A stretch of DNA of 64,000 nucleotides from Cryptomeria japonica (taxonomy: Eukaryota; Streptophyta; Pinopsida; Cupressales; Cupressaceae), in contig NC_081406.1 of NCBI RefSeq assembly GCF_030272615.1, forward strand, positions 185,229,770-185,293,769, read 5' to 3'. Made by a program: the position numbers and the translations under genes. Positions 22,480 through 34,200 of the stretch are shown here, in pieces; the stretch's first letter is position 1, and every line of letters starts with the position of its first letter. The notes beneath the pieces are model-generated. The model saw nothing but the letters and a program-made list of their open reading frames with translations. It was not told where the DNA came from and ran no database searches.

Positions 22480-25407
22480 ATGGATCATTTGTTAGGGCGG
22501 GAACTCCATTTGAAGAAACTGGAGATAAAGACATCCTATAGTGGCTATACAAAGATGAGGAAGAATCCTGTCAAGAAATAAACAATGTCAACATACCAAC
22601 TGAAAAATATGAAAAAGGATTTCATATCCTGTAGAGAATGGGATATGATGGTAGTGGTCTTGTAGGCAAAAGAAAGCAAGGTATTCTAGAACCTATACAA
22701 CTTCCTTCTTAATGGGTCAAAGACAAGATGGGAATATTTTTTGGATAGGACAAACTGACACGTAAGAAAGAAAGGAAAACAACACCTAAACAACAACAAG
22801 AAGAGGAAGCTATCCCCAAACAACAAGAAGAGGAAGTAGTCCACAAACAAAAAGAAGACGAAGCGGTTTGAAAACCATAAGAAGAAGAAGTAGTTTGCAA
22901 GAAACAAGAGGAGGAGAATAGTTGAAAACAAGAACTTGTCAATAAGAGAGAAGAATCTATCCATAATCTTTATCAAAAAATATTTGGATTACAAACTTCT
23001 AGTGAGACAGATTCCAATGAGTGAGAGTGGGATTCATATCATTCTAAAAAATCCTTTGAAGGATCTTGTTATGCAAAAGATGTTGATCTTGATATAGATC
23101 ACTCATATGTAGGACAAATGTTGGAGTATAGACCACTTGAATTAGAATCACAATCTATCGATTCTGATTACATCAAGGATAATCAGAGACTAATCCCAAG
23201 AGGTAATTCTAGGAAGAATAACATCATAGACCTGGAAGTAACCATTGAGAAAATTAGATATTTTAATTATGATCCTTAATTTCTTTGAGACTAACCAATA
23301 AAATGACCCTTTACCTTTGGTACATCCAGAGCTTATTGATTGGGAGAAAAATGAATCCATTGAGATAGATACTTTTCCCAATGACTATGCTATTTCTCAA
23401 TACATCAATGTCATAGAACCCAAAACATCTTCCACCAGTGAATTTAATGACATAGATTCTAGTTGAGGAGGTGCCAAGTCTCTCAGTCAAAAAAGAAAAA
23501 TAAATAAATCAAATATCAGGTCTAATTCTCAAAACCATTTGATGGAAACATTAGATCAAGAAAAAGTAAAAATAAAAGACATATCCAATAGTGAAAACCT
23601 ACTTGAGGTGTGAGAGGATGAGAGACTTGACACTCTTTCCAATTACTACCAAAAGAAGTCTTGAATATTGATTGAGCCAATAGAGCCAACCAACATTGAT
23701 ACAAAACCCAATCCAAAGATCAATCACCTAACATCATCACTATCAGAACAAGAGAAGCATGATTACATTGAATTTTTCAAACAAAGACAAATAAAATTTG
23801 CTTTGTCGTATGCATATATGCTAGGGTTAGATCCTGATCTAATATTACATCATGTAAATGTATCTCCTGGAGTTGAACCAATGAAGAAAAAATTAAGAAA
23901 AATTCATCCTCACATATCTCTACTTGTAAAAGTAGAACTAAAGAAACTATTAGATGTGGGGTTCATAAGATTAGTTGCCTATCCAGAATGGGTGTCAAAC
24001 ATTGTACCTATCAACAAGCTAGATAAAAGTATCAGGATACGTACAAATTTTAGAGATCTCAACAAAGCATGTCCAAAGGATGACTTTCCTTTGCTGAACA
24101 TAAACATTATTATGGATTGAACAACTAGACATGCCATGTTTTCTTTAATGGATTTTTTTTTTCAGGATATAATAAAATTAGGATAGCACCTGAGGATTAG
24201 GAGAAGAAAACTTTCACATGTATTTTGGGAACATTTTTTTGGAATGTCATTCATTTTGGACTAAAGAACGTAGGTGTTGTTACAAGAACGATTGTTGTTG
24301 CACCAAAAGATCAACCTGTTAATGCCCAATACAACCACTAGACTTATAGAATCCACATGAGGTTGTTAAGACATCTCACAAACCCAAGTGCTCTACTGCA
24401 CAACACAAGGATACCAAGGGAACACACCATGCAACAATCAACCCTAGTGCAAGCGAGGGGTTTGAACCTGTGACCAGGATCTGATACCACTTGTTATAAG
24501 TAAGGTTGACATTGCACCAAAAGATCAAGCTGTTAATGCCTGATACAACCAATAGTATTATATAATCCATAGGAGGTAGCTAAGCCATATAACAAATCCA
24601 AGAGTTGCATTGTACAACATAAGGATACCAAGGGTGCACACCTTAGAATAGGTGCAACATATCAAAGAGCAATGACAATAATTTTTCATGGCATGAATCA
24701 TACATTCATGGAAGATTATGTTGATGACCTGTTAGAAAAATCATTAACAAAGAAGGACATCTTGAGATCCTAGAGAAGATCTTTCAATGGCTAGAAAAAT
24801 TGAAGTTGTGTCTCAATCCAAGGAAATATTCTTTCAGAGTCACAGTTAGCAAGCTTTTAGGGTACATCATTTCAGATCAAGGCATAGAAGTTGATCTAGA
24901 GAAGGTGAAAGCAATTATGGAAATGAAGTCACCCAGGAATATTAGTAAACTAAGGTCACTACAAGGAAGGTTGTATTAGAAGATTTATTTCTCAGTTGGT
25001 AGATAGATGTCATCCATTTTCTCATCTGTTGTGCATGAATGTTCCATTCAGATGGGATGACAAGTGTGAAGGAGTTTTCAACAAACTAAAATAATATTTG
25101 ATGAATCCACCTGTTTTAATGTCCCTAATAGAAGGAAAACCACTCCTCTTCATAATAACTACAGAGGTATCATTAGGTACTCTTTTGGCACAACAAGACC
25201 AATGAAAAGAAAGAGCTATCTATTGCATTAGCATAACTTTAGTTGGGTACGAGGTCAACTATATATCTATTGAAAAAGAATATTTAGTTTTAGTGTTGAT
25301 GTATCAAAAATTGTGACACTATATGTTGAAACATTCATTCAAGTTGATAGCTAAGATAGATCCATTGAAATATCTTCTCAGTAAAGCAACACTAACAGGG
25401 AGATCAA
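22480..25407 (+). pseudogene. D1 G-patch linker, reverse transcriptase and RNase H, decayed
   Basis: RMGYDGSGLVGKRKQGI at about 22633-22690 is a G-patch, the glycine-rich RNA-binding motif found at the same place in D3 and D2. An acidic Lys/Glu-rich linker follows (22740-23660). RT starts at 23668 (MLGLDPDLILHHV, LLDVGFIRLVAYPEWVSNIV, FRDLNKACPKDDFPL), breaks after 24120, and continues in other frames (GLKNVG at 24255). After the TRIM insertion comes ATYQRAM (24656) with MEDYVDDLLEKS (24711), the catalytic YVDD. RNase H follows (LFIITTEVSLGTLLAQQDQ, 25145; IDPLKYLLSKATLTGRST, 25357) and is cut at about 25407, where D2 begins. Several frameshifts and stops are visible. Confidence 0.82.
24278..24650 (-). 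mobile_element. TRIM-like miniature LTR element in D1 reverse transcriptase
   Basis: Two direct repeats of 159 bp (24278-24436 and 24492-24650), each beginning TGTTA and sharing TTGCACCAAAAGATCAA, flank a 55-bp internal part. The internal part holds, on the minus strand, TGGTATCAGATC (24478-24489), a tRNA-iMet primer site one base off, next to the right-hand repeat. The target duplication is GGTGT (24273-24277) and GGTGC (24651-24655). Removing the element rejoins the RT frame GLKNVG-ATYQRAM. No coding capacity. Size and layout fit TRIM/SMART elements, which must borrow all proteins. Confidence 0.88.
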
Positions 25408-26505
25408 CTTGATGAAGAAAGATTGAAAACTGATGTCACCTCTTGGTTATACCAAGAAGAAGATAAAGAACCAGTAGATATCCCCAAATAGATGTATCCT
25501 AAAGCATCTTCTATGGTTGACAAGATTGGTTACAAAGGACATGGTCTTGGACCACAAGAACAAGTAATCAAAGCATCTATCTCACTTATATCTTACAAGT
25601 ACAATAGGGTCTTGGGTTACTTACCAGTACCTAGGATCACTATCATTGGTGCACTAATAGAACCTCCTACTAAAGTCAAAGACTCTGATGAATAGGAGTT
25701 CCATGAAGTTCCTTTCGAATGCCTTTATGACATATTTTACAATGCCTATATCAACTATATCACTCTCGTCACCCCATCCACCTCATTTGAGATTCAACTT
25801 ATCCATGATGAACTTATTGACTAGAACCAATGAGGATCACTAATTCTTGACATTTGTACTAATGTTCTCTCTTGGCATTAATTACTATGCAAGACCTTGA
25901 GGACTACACTTTTGTAAATGGAATACAACTCAATCAGGAGGCATACTTCAGTAGTCAAGTCAACTCCCTTATTTACAAAAATAAAAATAAAAATAAAAAT
26001 GAAAAGCCCCCTAGTAGAACCCTCTTTGAGGTGCCTTTGGACTTAGAGAAAGTAAAAATAAAGGACATATCTTCTAGTTAAAACCTGGATCAGGCACTAG
26101 AAGATGAGGGACTTGACTTTCCTACCATGGTTCACTTGTATCAAGAGAAATCATCATTACTCATTGAAGAAATAGACAACATCAATATGGGTAAAGAAGA
26201 AAATCCAAATAATGTGCTCATCTCTAAGTCTCTTATAGATCAAGAAAAAAAAATCATAGATTTCCTTAAAGAGCCACAAACCAACTTTTCCTAGTCCTAT
26301 GCTGACATGCTAGCCTTGATCCAGAACTGGTAGTAAATAGTCTTGTCATCAGACCAAATGCCAAGCCTGGCAAGAAAAATCTACATCAAATGCATCCACA
26401 AGTTTACCCCCTTGTCAAAGTAGAAATTCAGAAGATGTTGGATGTTAGATTCATCAAACCCATAGATTGTCTTAAGTAGGTTCAAGTATTGTACCTCTTG
26501 GCAAG
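25408..26505 (+). pseudogene. D2 G-patch linker and start of RT, decayed
   Basis: SWLYQEEDKEPVDIPK (25440) and KIGYKGHGLGPQEQVI (25513-25560) correspond to the WIYKDP...GYDG region of D3, so D2 is entered at the G-patch linker without gag or protease. The linker (25690-26290) includes an AAAAAT hexamer run (25976-26003) encoding KNKNKNKNEK. The RT N-terminus is visible in two frames (HPQVYPLVKVEIQKMLDV, 26395-26450; IDCLK, 26464). At 26505 it is interrupted by element G, leaving GCAAG as target duplication, and continues at 41945. Confidence 0.8.
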
Positions 26506-26691
26506 TGGTGCAGGAGCACCTAGGACTTAGGCAATTTACCTTTCACAATTTTGGCTTGTATTGACCCTAGCCAAGTCAGTGGTGAAAAAGGACTCCAAGA
26601 GGGTCCAAGAGTGAGTAGGTTGTGTCAATATAGGCCTAGGTTGAGTTCATTTTACTTAGGTTCGCATTCTCATGTAAATAGTGAGTTTGAG

Positions 26692-26728
26692 TAGGTATTT
26701 GGCCTTTTGTTGGTCAAAAGTGTCAACT
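26692..26728. repeat. 37-bp direct repeat flanking the solo C LTR (copy at 27522-27558)
   Basis: The 37 bases from TAGGTATTTGGCC to GTGTCAACT occur identically on both sides of the solo LTR. The undisturbed 3' LTR of G has one copy (near 40497). A normal target duplication would be 5 bp. Confidence 0.95.
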
Positions 26729-27521
26729 ATTAGGATTCCCACAGATACTGAGAGTGGGGGGTGAATCAGTATCTAACCCATTATAAGATTTTCTTAACTT
26801 AAAACATGCAAAGTATATCAATATTGTATACTGGTAAACAAGAAATAATGCAATAAATAGAGATAACAACAACCACATGAAGAACACACCATAACACAGT
26901 AGTTTAACGAGGAAACCCGATGTGGGAAAAACCTCGGTAGGATTTGTAACCCACAATATTCACTTACTGGCCAATAAGAGAATATTACTGCTACAAGAGG
27001 GGCCTGCACATGCAGGAAGGCCAAGTGCCTAGAGCTCACTACTCAATTACAAAATGGGAAGTCTCACTGACTTACAAAATAGATTATATAAATCCAATGT
27101 CTTATACTACTTCAAAATAGCATCTACTATGCCAGATCCAGTACCAGTTTATAGCTCTGCTTCATACATAAACCCTTAACCTATAACTCACATAATAGGT
27201 CTACCTTATTTCGCCTATCTTTTTCCTTTCATCTATTACAAAATGTTCTACAATGATCTCTTATATATATGAGTCATTTTACAACTTGCCAAGTCGGCTT
27301 ACAATGATTTTACAATAATTACCAAAATATATTATAAACAACATTCCTGTCGGCTTTTGTGCTGCTATGCTTCATTTTACTATCGGTGGTCTCTATGCTA
27401 GTGTAGGGTCTATCTTTTCCCATGCTGGTAAATTTTTTTGCCAGTGTCATAGGACTATAAGGTTGCCATCAATGACAAAACCTTCAATCACCTACAATAT
27501 CTCATTGGAGTTGCATTTGCA
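26728..27521 (-). repeat. Solo LTR of family C
   Basis: TATTAGGATTCCCACAG at the plus-strand left end is the C terminus TGTTAGG with G-to-A. It shares hairpin AGATACTGA...TCAGTATCT (26743-26751 with 26766-26774) and overall sequence with 11618-12416. The right end stops at GCATTTGC, lacking the last five bases CAACA. No internal region or second LTR accompanies it, so it is a product of LTR-LTR recombination or a truncated copy. Confidence 0.9.
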
Positions 27522-27792
27522 TAGGTATTTGGCCTTTTGTTGGTCAAAAGTGTCAACTTGTTAAAAGAATTAGAGAGGGTTAAATAGGTCTTAGACATTT
27601 TAGAAAATTCATTTATGATGATTTGGAATAAGTCTTCTAAGTTGGAGAGACCAAAAAGTGCAAAATTGCAAAGTTGCAAAAAGTTGTCATGCCAATTTTT
27701 GAAAGTTGTCATGACAACTTTTGTCTTGAAATTGGTTAGCGATGGAGTTAGGTAATTCCCAATGCCATGGAAGGAATCGACATGTGGGAAGA

Positions 27793-27800
27793 TATATAAA
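27793..27800 (+). promoter_or_regulatory. TATA box in G LTR
   Basis: TATATAAA, conserved as TATATAAA at 40769-40776 in the 3' LTR, followed in both by CCCTCTCTT. Confidence 0.65.
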
Positions 27801-28954
27801 CCCTCTCTTTCACATTTACCAAGGTTGGTGAAGTGTGTTTTGTAAGTCTAACAACTGAAACTACTCATTTTCAGTCTTGTGGACAACATTTTGGCTTGTT
27901 TTACTAAATTTTGCAATAGAATATGGATTGAGTTAATCTTGTGTTTTTTTGTATTGTTGGCTCATTTTAGAGCTTTGTAGATACTGTACATAGGTTTTTT
28001 CTTGTTCAGGTTTGTAAACAACTAGTTTTGGCTTGTAATTAGCAATTTTCTTGTAAATATGGTTGCCCCATGAGATCCACACATGCTGCCATCATGGCTT
28101 GTTGGAAAATGATGGGAAACCCTTTGTATAGTGTACATATGTAGGTTTAATTTCTAGAGAAGAGATTTGATGTGACTATCACCTTATTCTAGGTGAGTCT
28201 AGGAGCAACCCAGTTAGAGGAAATAAGGTGAAAATGGAGTGTTAAGTGCACGGGTGTGTGCCAAATCACCATTTCAAAGTTTGGAGAAGTTCATGGAGAT
28301 GGGGAAGAATTTTCCATGTAGGGAGAAGCTCTAACAAAGCCTTTTGATAGCAAAACCCCAATTTGTTCTTTCATTGTCGATTAAAAGCCTTGGAAACCCT
28401 TCAAAATCCTCATTTTGGGGTTCATACATTATATAGTGAAACCAGGGGCCAAAACCACAAAAATCCTTGAGGGATAGGTGTATATTTGAAGAAAATGCAA
28501 ACTTATTTAGGGTTTCTTTGAATCATTTTCACCCAAGCCCTAGAAAACCAGATTTGGAGGCCTAATTAAGCCTAATTCCTTGTAGCCCTTTTCTAGGCAA
28601 GAATTTGAGATTGGTAAGAAACCTATTGACTGCAAGGCACTAATGGACTTCAAATGTATACAAAACATGTTAGTAGACACCTCCACACCTCTGTAACATC
28701 TCACAATGATAGGAGGTCATTTTGACAACTTGAAGCCAAGAAGCCATAATTGAGTACCTGAGAAGCATAGTGAATTGGTAAGGTTCCTAATCAAGACACT
28801 TGAAGCAAACACCTTAGAAAGAATAAGAATCAAGCCCTAGAAAAGATTAAAAAGGCCTTGAAAATCTAGAGAGAAACTAGGCCTGGTGAGTTGGTGCAAT
28901 TGAGCAACACCAGCTAGGTGAAATGTTGAGCTAACTAGATAAACCCCATCAAAT

Positions 28955-28966
28955 TGGTATCAGAGC
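28955..28966 (+). other. Primer-binding site of G
   Basis: TGGTATCAGAGC, a perfect initiator-Met tRNA match three bases after the LTR end. The leader from here to the gag ATG is 67 bases up to the C2 insertion. Confidence 0.93.
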
Positions 28967-29022
28967 TTATAAGATTTGGGCTAGAAGAGTTGATGTCCTC
29001 AGTGGAATCTATAGAAGACAAT

Positions 29023-29756
29023 TATTGGCAAATGCACACTCCAATGAGAAATTGTAAGTGATTGAAGGTTTTTCATTGATGGTAATTTTGTAATCATATG
29101 ATACTGGCAAGACAATATACCGGTACTGGCAATGACAGACTCTACACTGGCACATAGGACACTCACAGACAAAGGAAAAATACTGGCACCCTAGCTGATA
29201 GGAATTTTGTTTATAATATATTTTGTAATTAATTGTAGAAACATTGTAAGCCAACATGGAAAGTTGTAATATGACTCATATATGTATGAGATCATTGTAG
29301 AACATTTAGTAAGAAAATGATAGGCGAAATTATGCAGACCTAATATACGTATTTTAGGTTAAGGGTTTATGTATGTAGTAGAGCTAAAACCAGTACTAAA
29401 TCTGGCATAGTAGATGCTATTTTAAAGCAATACAAGACATTGGATTTGTATAATCCATTTTGTAAGTCAATGTGACTTCTTATTTTGTAGTTGAGCAGTG
29501 AGCTCTAGGCACTTAGCCTTCCTGTATGTGCAGGCCCCTATTGTAAGAGTAATATTCACTTATTGACCAGTAAGCAAATATTGTGGGTTACAAATCCCAC
29601 CGATGTTTTTCCCACACCAAGTTTCCTCATTAAACTACTATGTTATGGTGTGATTTTCATGTAATTGTTGTTATCTTTGTTTACTGTATTGTTTTTGGTT
29701 TACCAGTTAGATACTGATTCACCCCCCCCCCCTCAGTATCTTTAGGAATCCTAACA
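29023..29756 (+). repeat. Element C2 5' LTR (734 bp)
   Basis: TATTGGCAAATGCACAC (G-to-A from TGTTGG) to GGAATCCTAACA. TATAATATA near 29214 is AT-rich but weak as a promoter. U3 carries repeated CYGGCA words (ACTGGCA, ACCGGTA, 29102-29180). Hairpin AGATACTGA...TCAGTATCT at 29709-29717 with 29733-29741 around a run of C. Confidence 0.93.
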
Positions 29757-29758
29757 AT

Positions 29759-29770
29759 TGGTATCAGACC
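29759..29770 (+). other. Primer-binding site of C2
   Basis: TGGTATCAGACC, tRNA-iMet type with one mismatch, two bases after the LTR end. Confidence 0.9.
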
Positions 29771-29827
29771 CTAGTCCTCTATTTTTAGAAGCCTAATAGC
29801 TTGAAGAAGATCTTGCAACTAGTAGAG

Positions 29828-30940
29828 ATTGATAACTTGAAGAAATAATTGGAAATGACTCTTTCAGACTATGATATAGAAAAGTTGAAGAATATCAAAC
29901 TTGAAGATGATCTAAAAGTTGCTTAGGATATCATTCAAGCACTTCAAGAAAATTACACTATAGCAAGGAATAAAAGAAAAGAACTTTGTGAGAAGATGAA
30001 GAAAGAGGAAGATGAAAAGAAAACTCTTAATGATCTAGTAAACAAACTAAGATAAGAGATAAGTATAACACAGAATGAGATGTAGGATATGACTATGAGA
30101 TTGTGCAAAGAAATTGAAGATAGGAAGAAAAATGAAGAAGATCTGACTAGAAGACTGAATGATGTTGCAAATGAAAACAAAAGACTTAGTTTTGAAAATG
30201 ATATGTTGAAGACAGATCTGATGCACACACAAAATGACTCAAATGAACTTATGAGACAAAAATAAATCTTGGAAAGAGAACTGGCTACTACAAATCAGGA
30301 CAAGGAGAAATTCAAGAAAAGCTCACAAGAACTTGGTGACATGCTGAAAAATCAGAAACCTAATGGTGAGACTAATGGCCTTGGCTTTGAAGATTGTGAA
30401 AGCTCTGATATTGCAAACACACATGATCATAGAAAACCGGTAAGACAACCAATTTCTTATAAATTTAATGGCAAATGCTTTAACTATAACAAGTATGGTC
30501 ATAGAGCAAACCAATGTAGATCTAGAAATTATCAGAACACCAATACAGCCACCGGTTAGTGTTCTAAATGCAACAAAGTTGGTCATAATTTAGAGAATTG
30601 CAGAATGAATGTAAGATGTTATGTTTGTGGAAGATTTGGATACTTATCTAATCAATGCAAAACACACACTGGCATAGGATATGGGAAAGCAATTCAGAAA
30701 AACAATGTGACGTGTTATGCTTGTAACAAGATTGGACACATTCCTAAATTTTGTAGAAGCAAGTCCTCATTGGAAAATAACAAAGGTCCTAGTTTGAAAG
30801 GTAAAGAAAAGGTTGAAGAGGTAAAGCAAGAATTCTCAAAACAATGGATTAGAAAATCAGAACAGAATATTGATGGGAATACTCCTCCATCGGCAGAACA
30901 GAGTAACACTCCACCGACAGGAGACTCTTCATCTAATTGA
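29828..30940 (+). pseudogene. Element C2 ORF1, coiled-coil and zinc-knuckle Gag-like protein
   Basis: One frame of 371 codons, colinear with C1 ORF1, with five in-frame stops (for example near 29924 and at 30557) and no frameshift. The start codon of C1 (ATG 11546) corresponds to ATT at 29828, so the initiator is lost; the next ATG is 29855. First comes a charged coiled coil (to about 30330; NEEDLTRRLNDVANENKRLS). Four knuckles follow: CFNYNKYGHRANQC (second Cys now Tyr), CSKCNKVGHNLENC, CYVCGRFGYLSNQC (His now Tyr) and CYACNKIGHIPKFC. The tail is Pro/Ser/Thr-rich. The role is presumably packaging of its own RNA through the knuckles, which is inference from the domain. Confidence 0.88.
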
Positions 30941-31246
30941 AGGAAAATCCTTTTGAGGGTTTAGAAAATGAATGTAAAACATGCTATTATTCCCTCGGTT
31001 GATGGTGAGAAGTTGATATTACTTCTTTACCGATAGATAAGTTAAGTTGTGACTTAAACGACAAGCATTAAATGTGGCAGGTGAAGAAAATAACACTATA
31101 AAACAAGTATTTTGGCTCCATTTTCATTTCACTGAGCATTCAAATCTTGAAGAGCATGAAAATCTCAAGCAAAGGCATTCCAAGAAAAGATGAGAAGCAA
31201 TGTATCAAATCACTCATCCCTAAGGTAGATTAAGGTATTTATAGCT

Positions 31247-34200
31247 ATGGTATCCTCATCTACTCCTAAATTTATTGCAAACCCTACTATTGTTGAAGTT
31301 ATTAAATGCCCTAGACCTGTATTCCAGCTAGTTCCCAAAATTGCAAAGAAAGATGATAGTTTAGGTGCATTTTCTCAAATACCTAAAGGGGTAGTATATG
31401 CTGAAGACCCTAGAATGTATATACACTGTCATATTGATGAACTAGGTGATGAGGAAATTAAGAATATGTATAAATCTATAATTTGTGATGAATCCAGAAA
31501 TGTCAAAACTGAACACAAGATAATAGAAACCCTAGGTTTTAAAGAAATTCTTAGTATCCTGGATTTTCCCAAGGATATCATAAGAATTGTGCTAAGCAGG
31601 GTTCATGGTGAATTATTTTGGTTGGACTCTATTCACAAGACTACTAAAGAAGTAGTAAAGGTTGTGACAGGGTTACTCTCCACCAACAACAACCTTAACA
31701 AAACTAAGAAGGTCTCAAATGACATAGTGATAAACCTAACCGGTGCAACATTCGATAAAAGGTCTCTGAGGGTAAATGATGTAACGGATATCAATGTCAA
31801 ATTTATCAGTATGATCATAGGTTACAAGACTACACATGCAAATAGGTTAAACTTAGTTTCTAGCCTATGCATTAAAAGTGCCTATCATATGGTAAATAAT
31901 AATGTAAGGATAGACATATGTGAATGGCTTAAAGATGAACTGATTGATAATTTGGGAAAGATAAAGAAAAACAAGAAAGGAACATTCAGATTTGGAAACC
32001 TACTTGTTTGTTTGATGTTATATATATCCAAACAAGTACCCCATATTGGCACCAAAGATTTTGGATATGATATACCGGTAGGAAAACAACTATCAGTATT
32101 ACTAAACAACAAGGGAGAGAACAAGGAAAAGAACTTAAATGAGTATTTTCAAGCATTGAAATCTCGAATGAAAACAAGAGTAAGGTTATCACAAGCTACT
32201 GTAGATAAGTACCAAAAGGAAATTTGTTTTGTAATAAAGAAAGATGAAATTTGGATGGAGGTAGTTGTTTCTAGAACCATCTGGGTCACTGAAATGGGGT
32301 ATGAGACTGATGACAACATAATAGAAACCTATGCAAAAGCCCTCCTAGAAGCTCCTAAGGAACTTGAAGAAGAAGTATTTGGCAATGTTAAAACTATAGA
32401 AAGTCAAATTCAATCAAAGAAAAGAGTTAAAAAGGTTTAGGCAACTGTTAGAAAAGGAACCCGACAAGGAAAAGCTATTAAAGAAGATGTGCTAAAGCAA
32501 ACTGGTATAAATGAAGGTGAATTAGAAGCAATCCAACTGGAAACACACCTTTCACCGATGGGAACTTCCTCAGAAAGTGACATGCCTGTAGTACTCAAGA
32601 GAGTTGAGAGGAAGAGAAAACCTTCACCGACACCTTCTCCTACACCAAAAAGATAGAAGCAACAAGTATTAAGGCCCCTAACAAAGAAATTAACTCCAAA
32701 GAAAAATAAATTGACTCCTAAGAAGAAGTCAAAACAAACTATTGCTCCTATTGATAAATTACTAGATGAAATTACTGAGGATGGAAAGTTGAAGAATATC
32801 AGCAAACTGTATAACACACTATCCACTGATGACAAGGAGAAAGTAGAGAATAGTGTAATATTACACATAGATATTTTCAAGAATTTTTTGATGCAAGTTG
32901 TTGATGAAATACCAGTAGATCTATACAACAAACTAGAAGCTAGAAGAGTAGCTATTATTGGGCTTGATAAGAAAATAAAGATTGAAAAATTACTTGTTGT
33001 ACATCCTGTTAACTCACCTGATGAGATAGATCAATTGATCTCTAAGGCTAACCGGTCAGTATTTTCAACTACTCACCAGCATGTAGCACTAATGGCAGGG
33101 AGAGCAAATCAAATAACAAAGGAAACAACAGATGGATGGGATATATTCCTGGTAGAAAAGGAAAAATAGGAAGAGTATCAAAAACCTAAAACCTTCAAGG
33201 TATACCAAAAGGATAGGGACAAAGAAAAAGGCAAGGTTGGTTGACCTCCTAGTATAAAGATAACAGACAACTTACCCCCACCGCCTTTAGATACTCCACC
33301 GGTAGACACTACTAAAAATTAACCAGCAATAGAGAGTATGAAGAAAACACATGAGGATACAAATCTTGATTTTGATGTGTTGTACACAATGAATATTGAC
33401 ACATAGGAAGTCAACATTGTGGTTGATAAGGAAACAAGTGAGAAAAGAGATGTGGCAACTAAGCCACCGGTAGAAGACACAACAACTGAGACAAATGTTG
33501 AAGATACAGTTGGAGACATTGAAATTGGGAATGAGCAACAAACTGAACAGACAACAGATACAAGAAAAACTAATAGCACTAGTATTGAGCAACCAACTGA
33601 AAACATTTCAAGGGCAAGCATAGAGAAACCGGTAGAAAATATAGAGTCACAAGCAGAGAAATCGACAATGAATACCACTAAAAAATCATCAGAAGCACCA
33701 TCAGAGAAACCATCAGTAGAGAGCACAAAGAAATAGGAAGAACAACAGGTACATTCAGAAATAGTGTTACCGGCTACAACTGAAAAACCTAAACCTTTGG
33801 TAGCTGAAATGGAGACACAAACTGATCCTCCAGTAAAAGAGGAAAGCAATGCTATTATCACCACCGGCGGATTACAAATTGTGAAGTCAGTTGGATAGAC
33901 ATCCAGAACCTCCATGTCTGAATTCAGACCAACAAATGTGACAAAGGTACTGCTAGATTCAATTAAGAAAATAACAAATTGTAATGTACTAACATATAAG
34001 GCTATTGATGATACCATACCAATTTTGAAGATGATAGCTCCAAAGTGTAACATAGACAACAAACATTCTTTGAACCAATTAGACACATTGTCTAAGTATA
34101 TAACTGGTAACCTAATAACACTAGACAAAATAAATGAGGATACATTTAAGGAGAGACTGATAAAGGAAAAAGAAAAATTCTTTGAGGATATAGTTAAGAA

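Larger units (their letters stand above)
26506..28951 (+). repeat. Element G 5' LTR, interrupted
   Basis: It begins TGGTGCAGGAGCACC and ends AAACCCCATCA before the primer site. Excluding the inserted solo LTR and one 37-bp repeat copy it is about 1,615 bp, against 1,636 bp for the 3' LTR. TATATAAA at 27793-27800, followed by CCCTCTC, is at the same place in both LTRs and is the likely core promoter. Confidence 0.92.
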
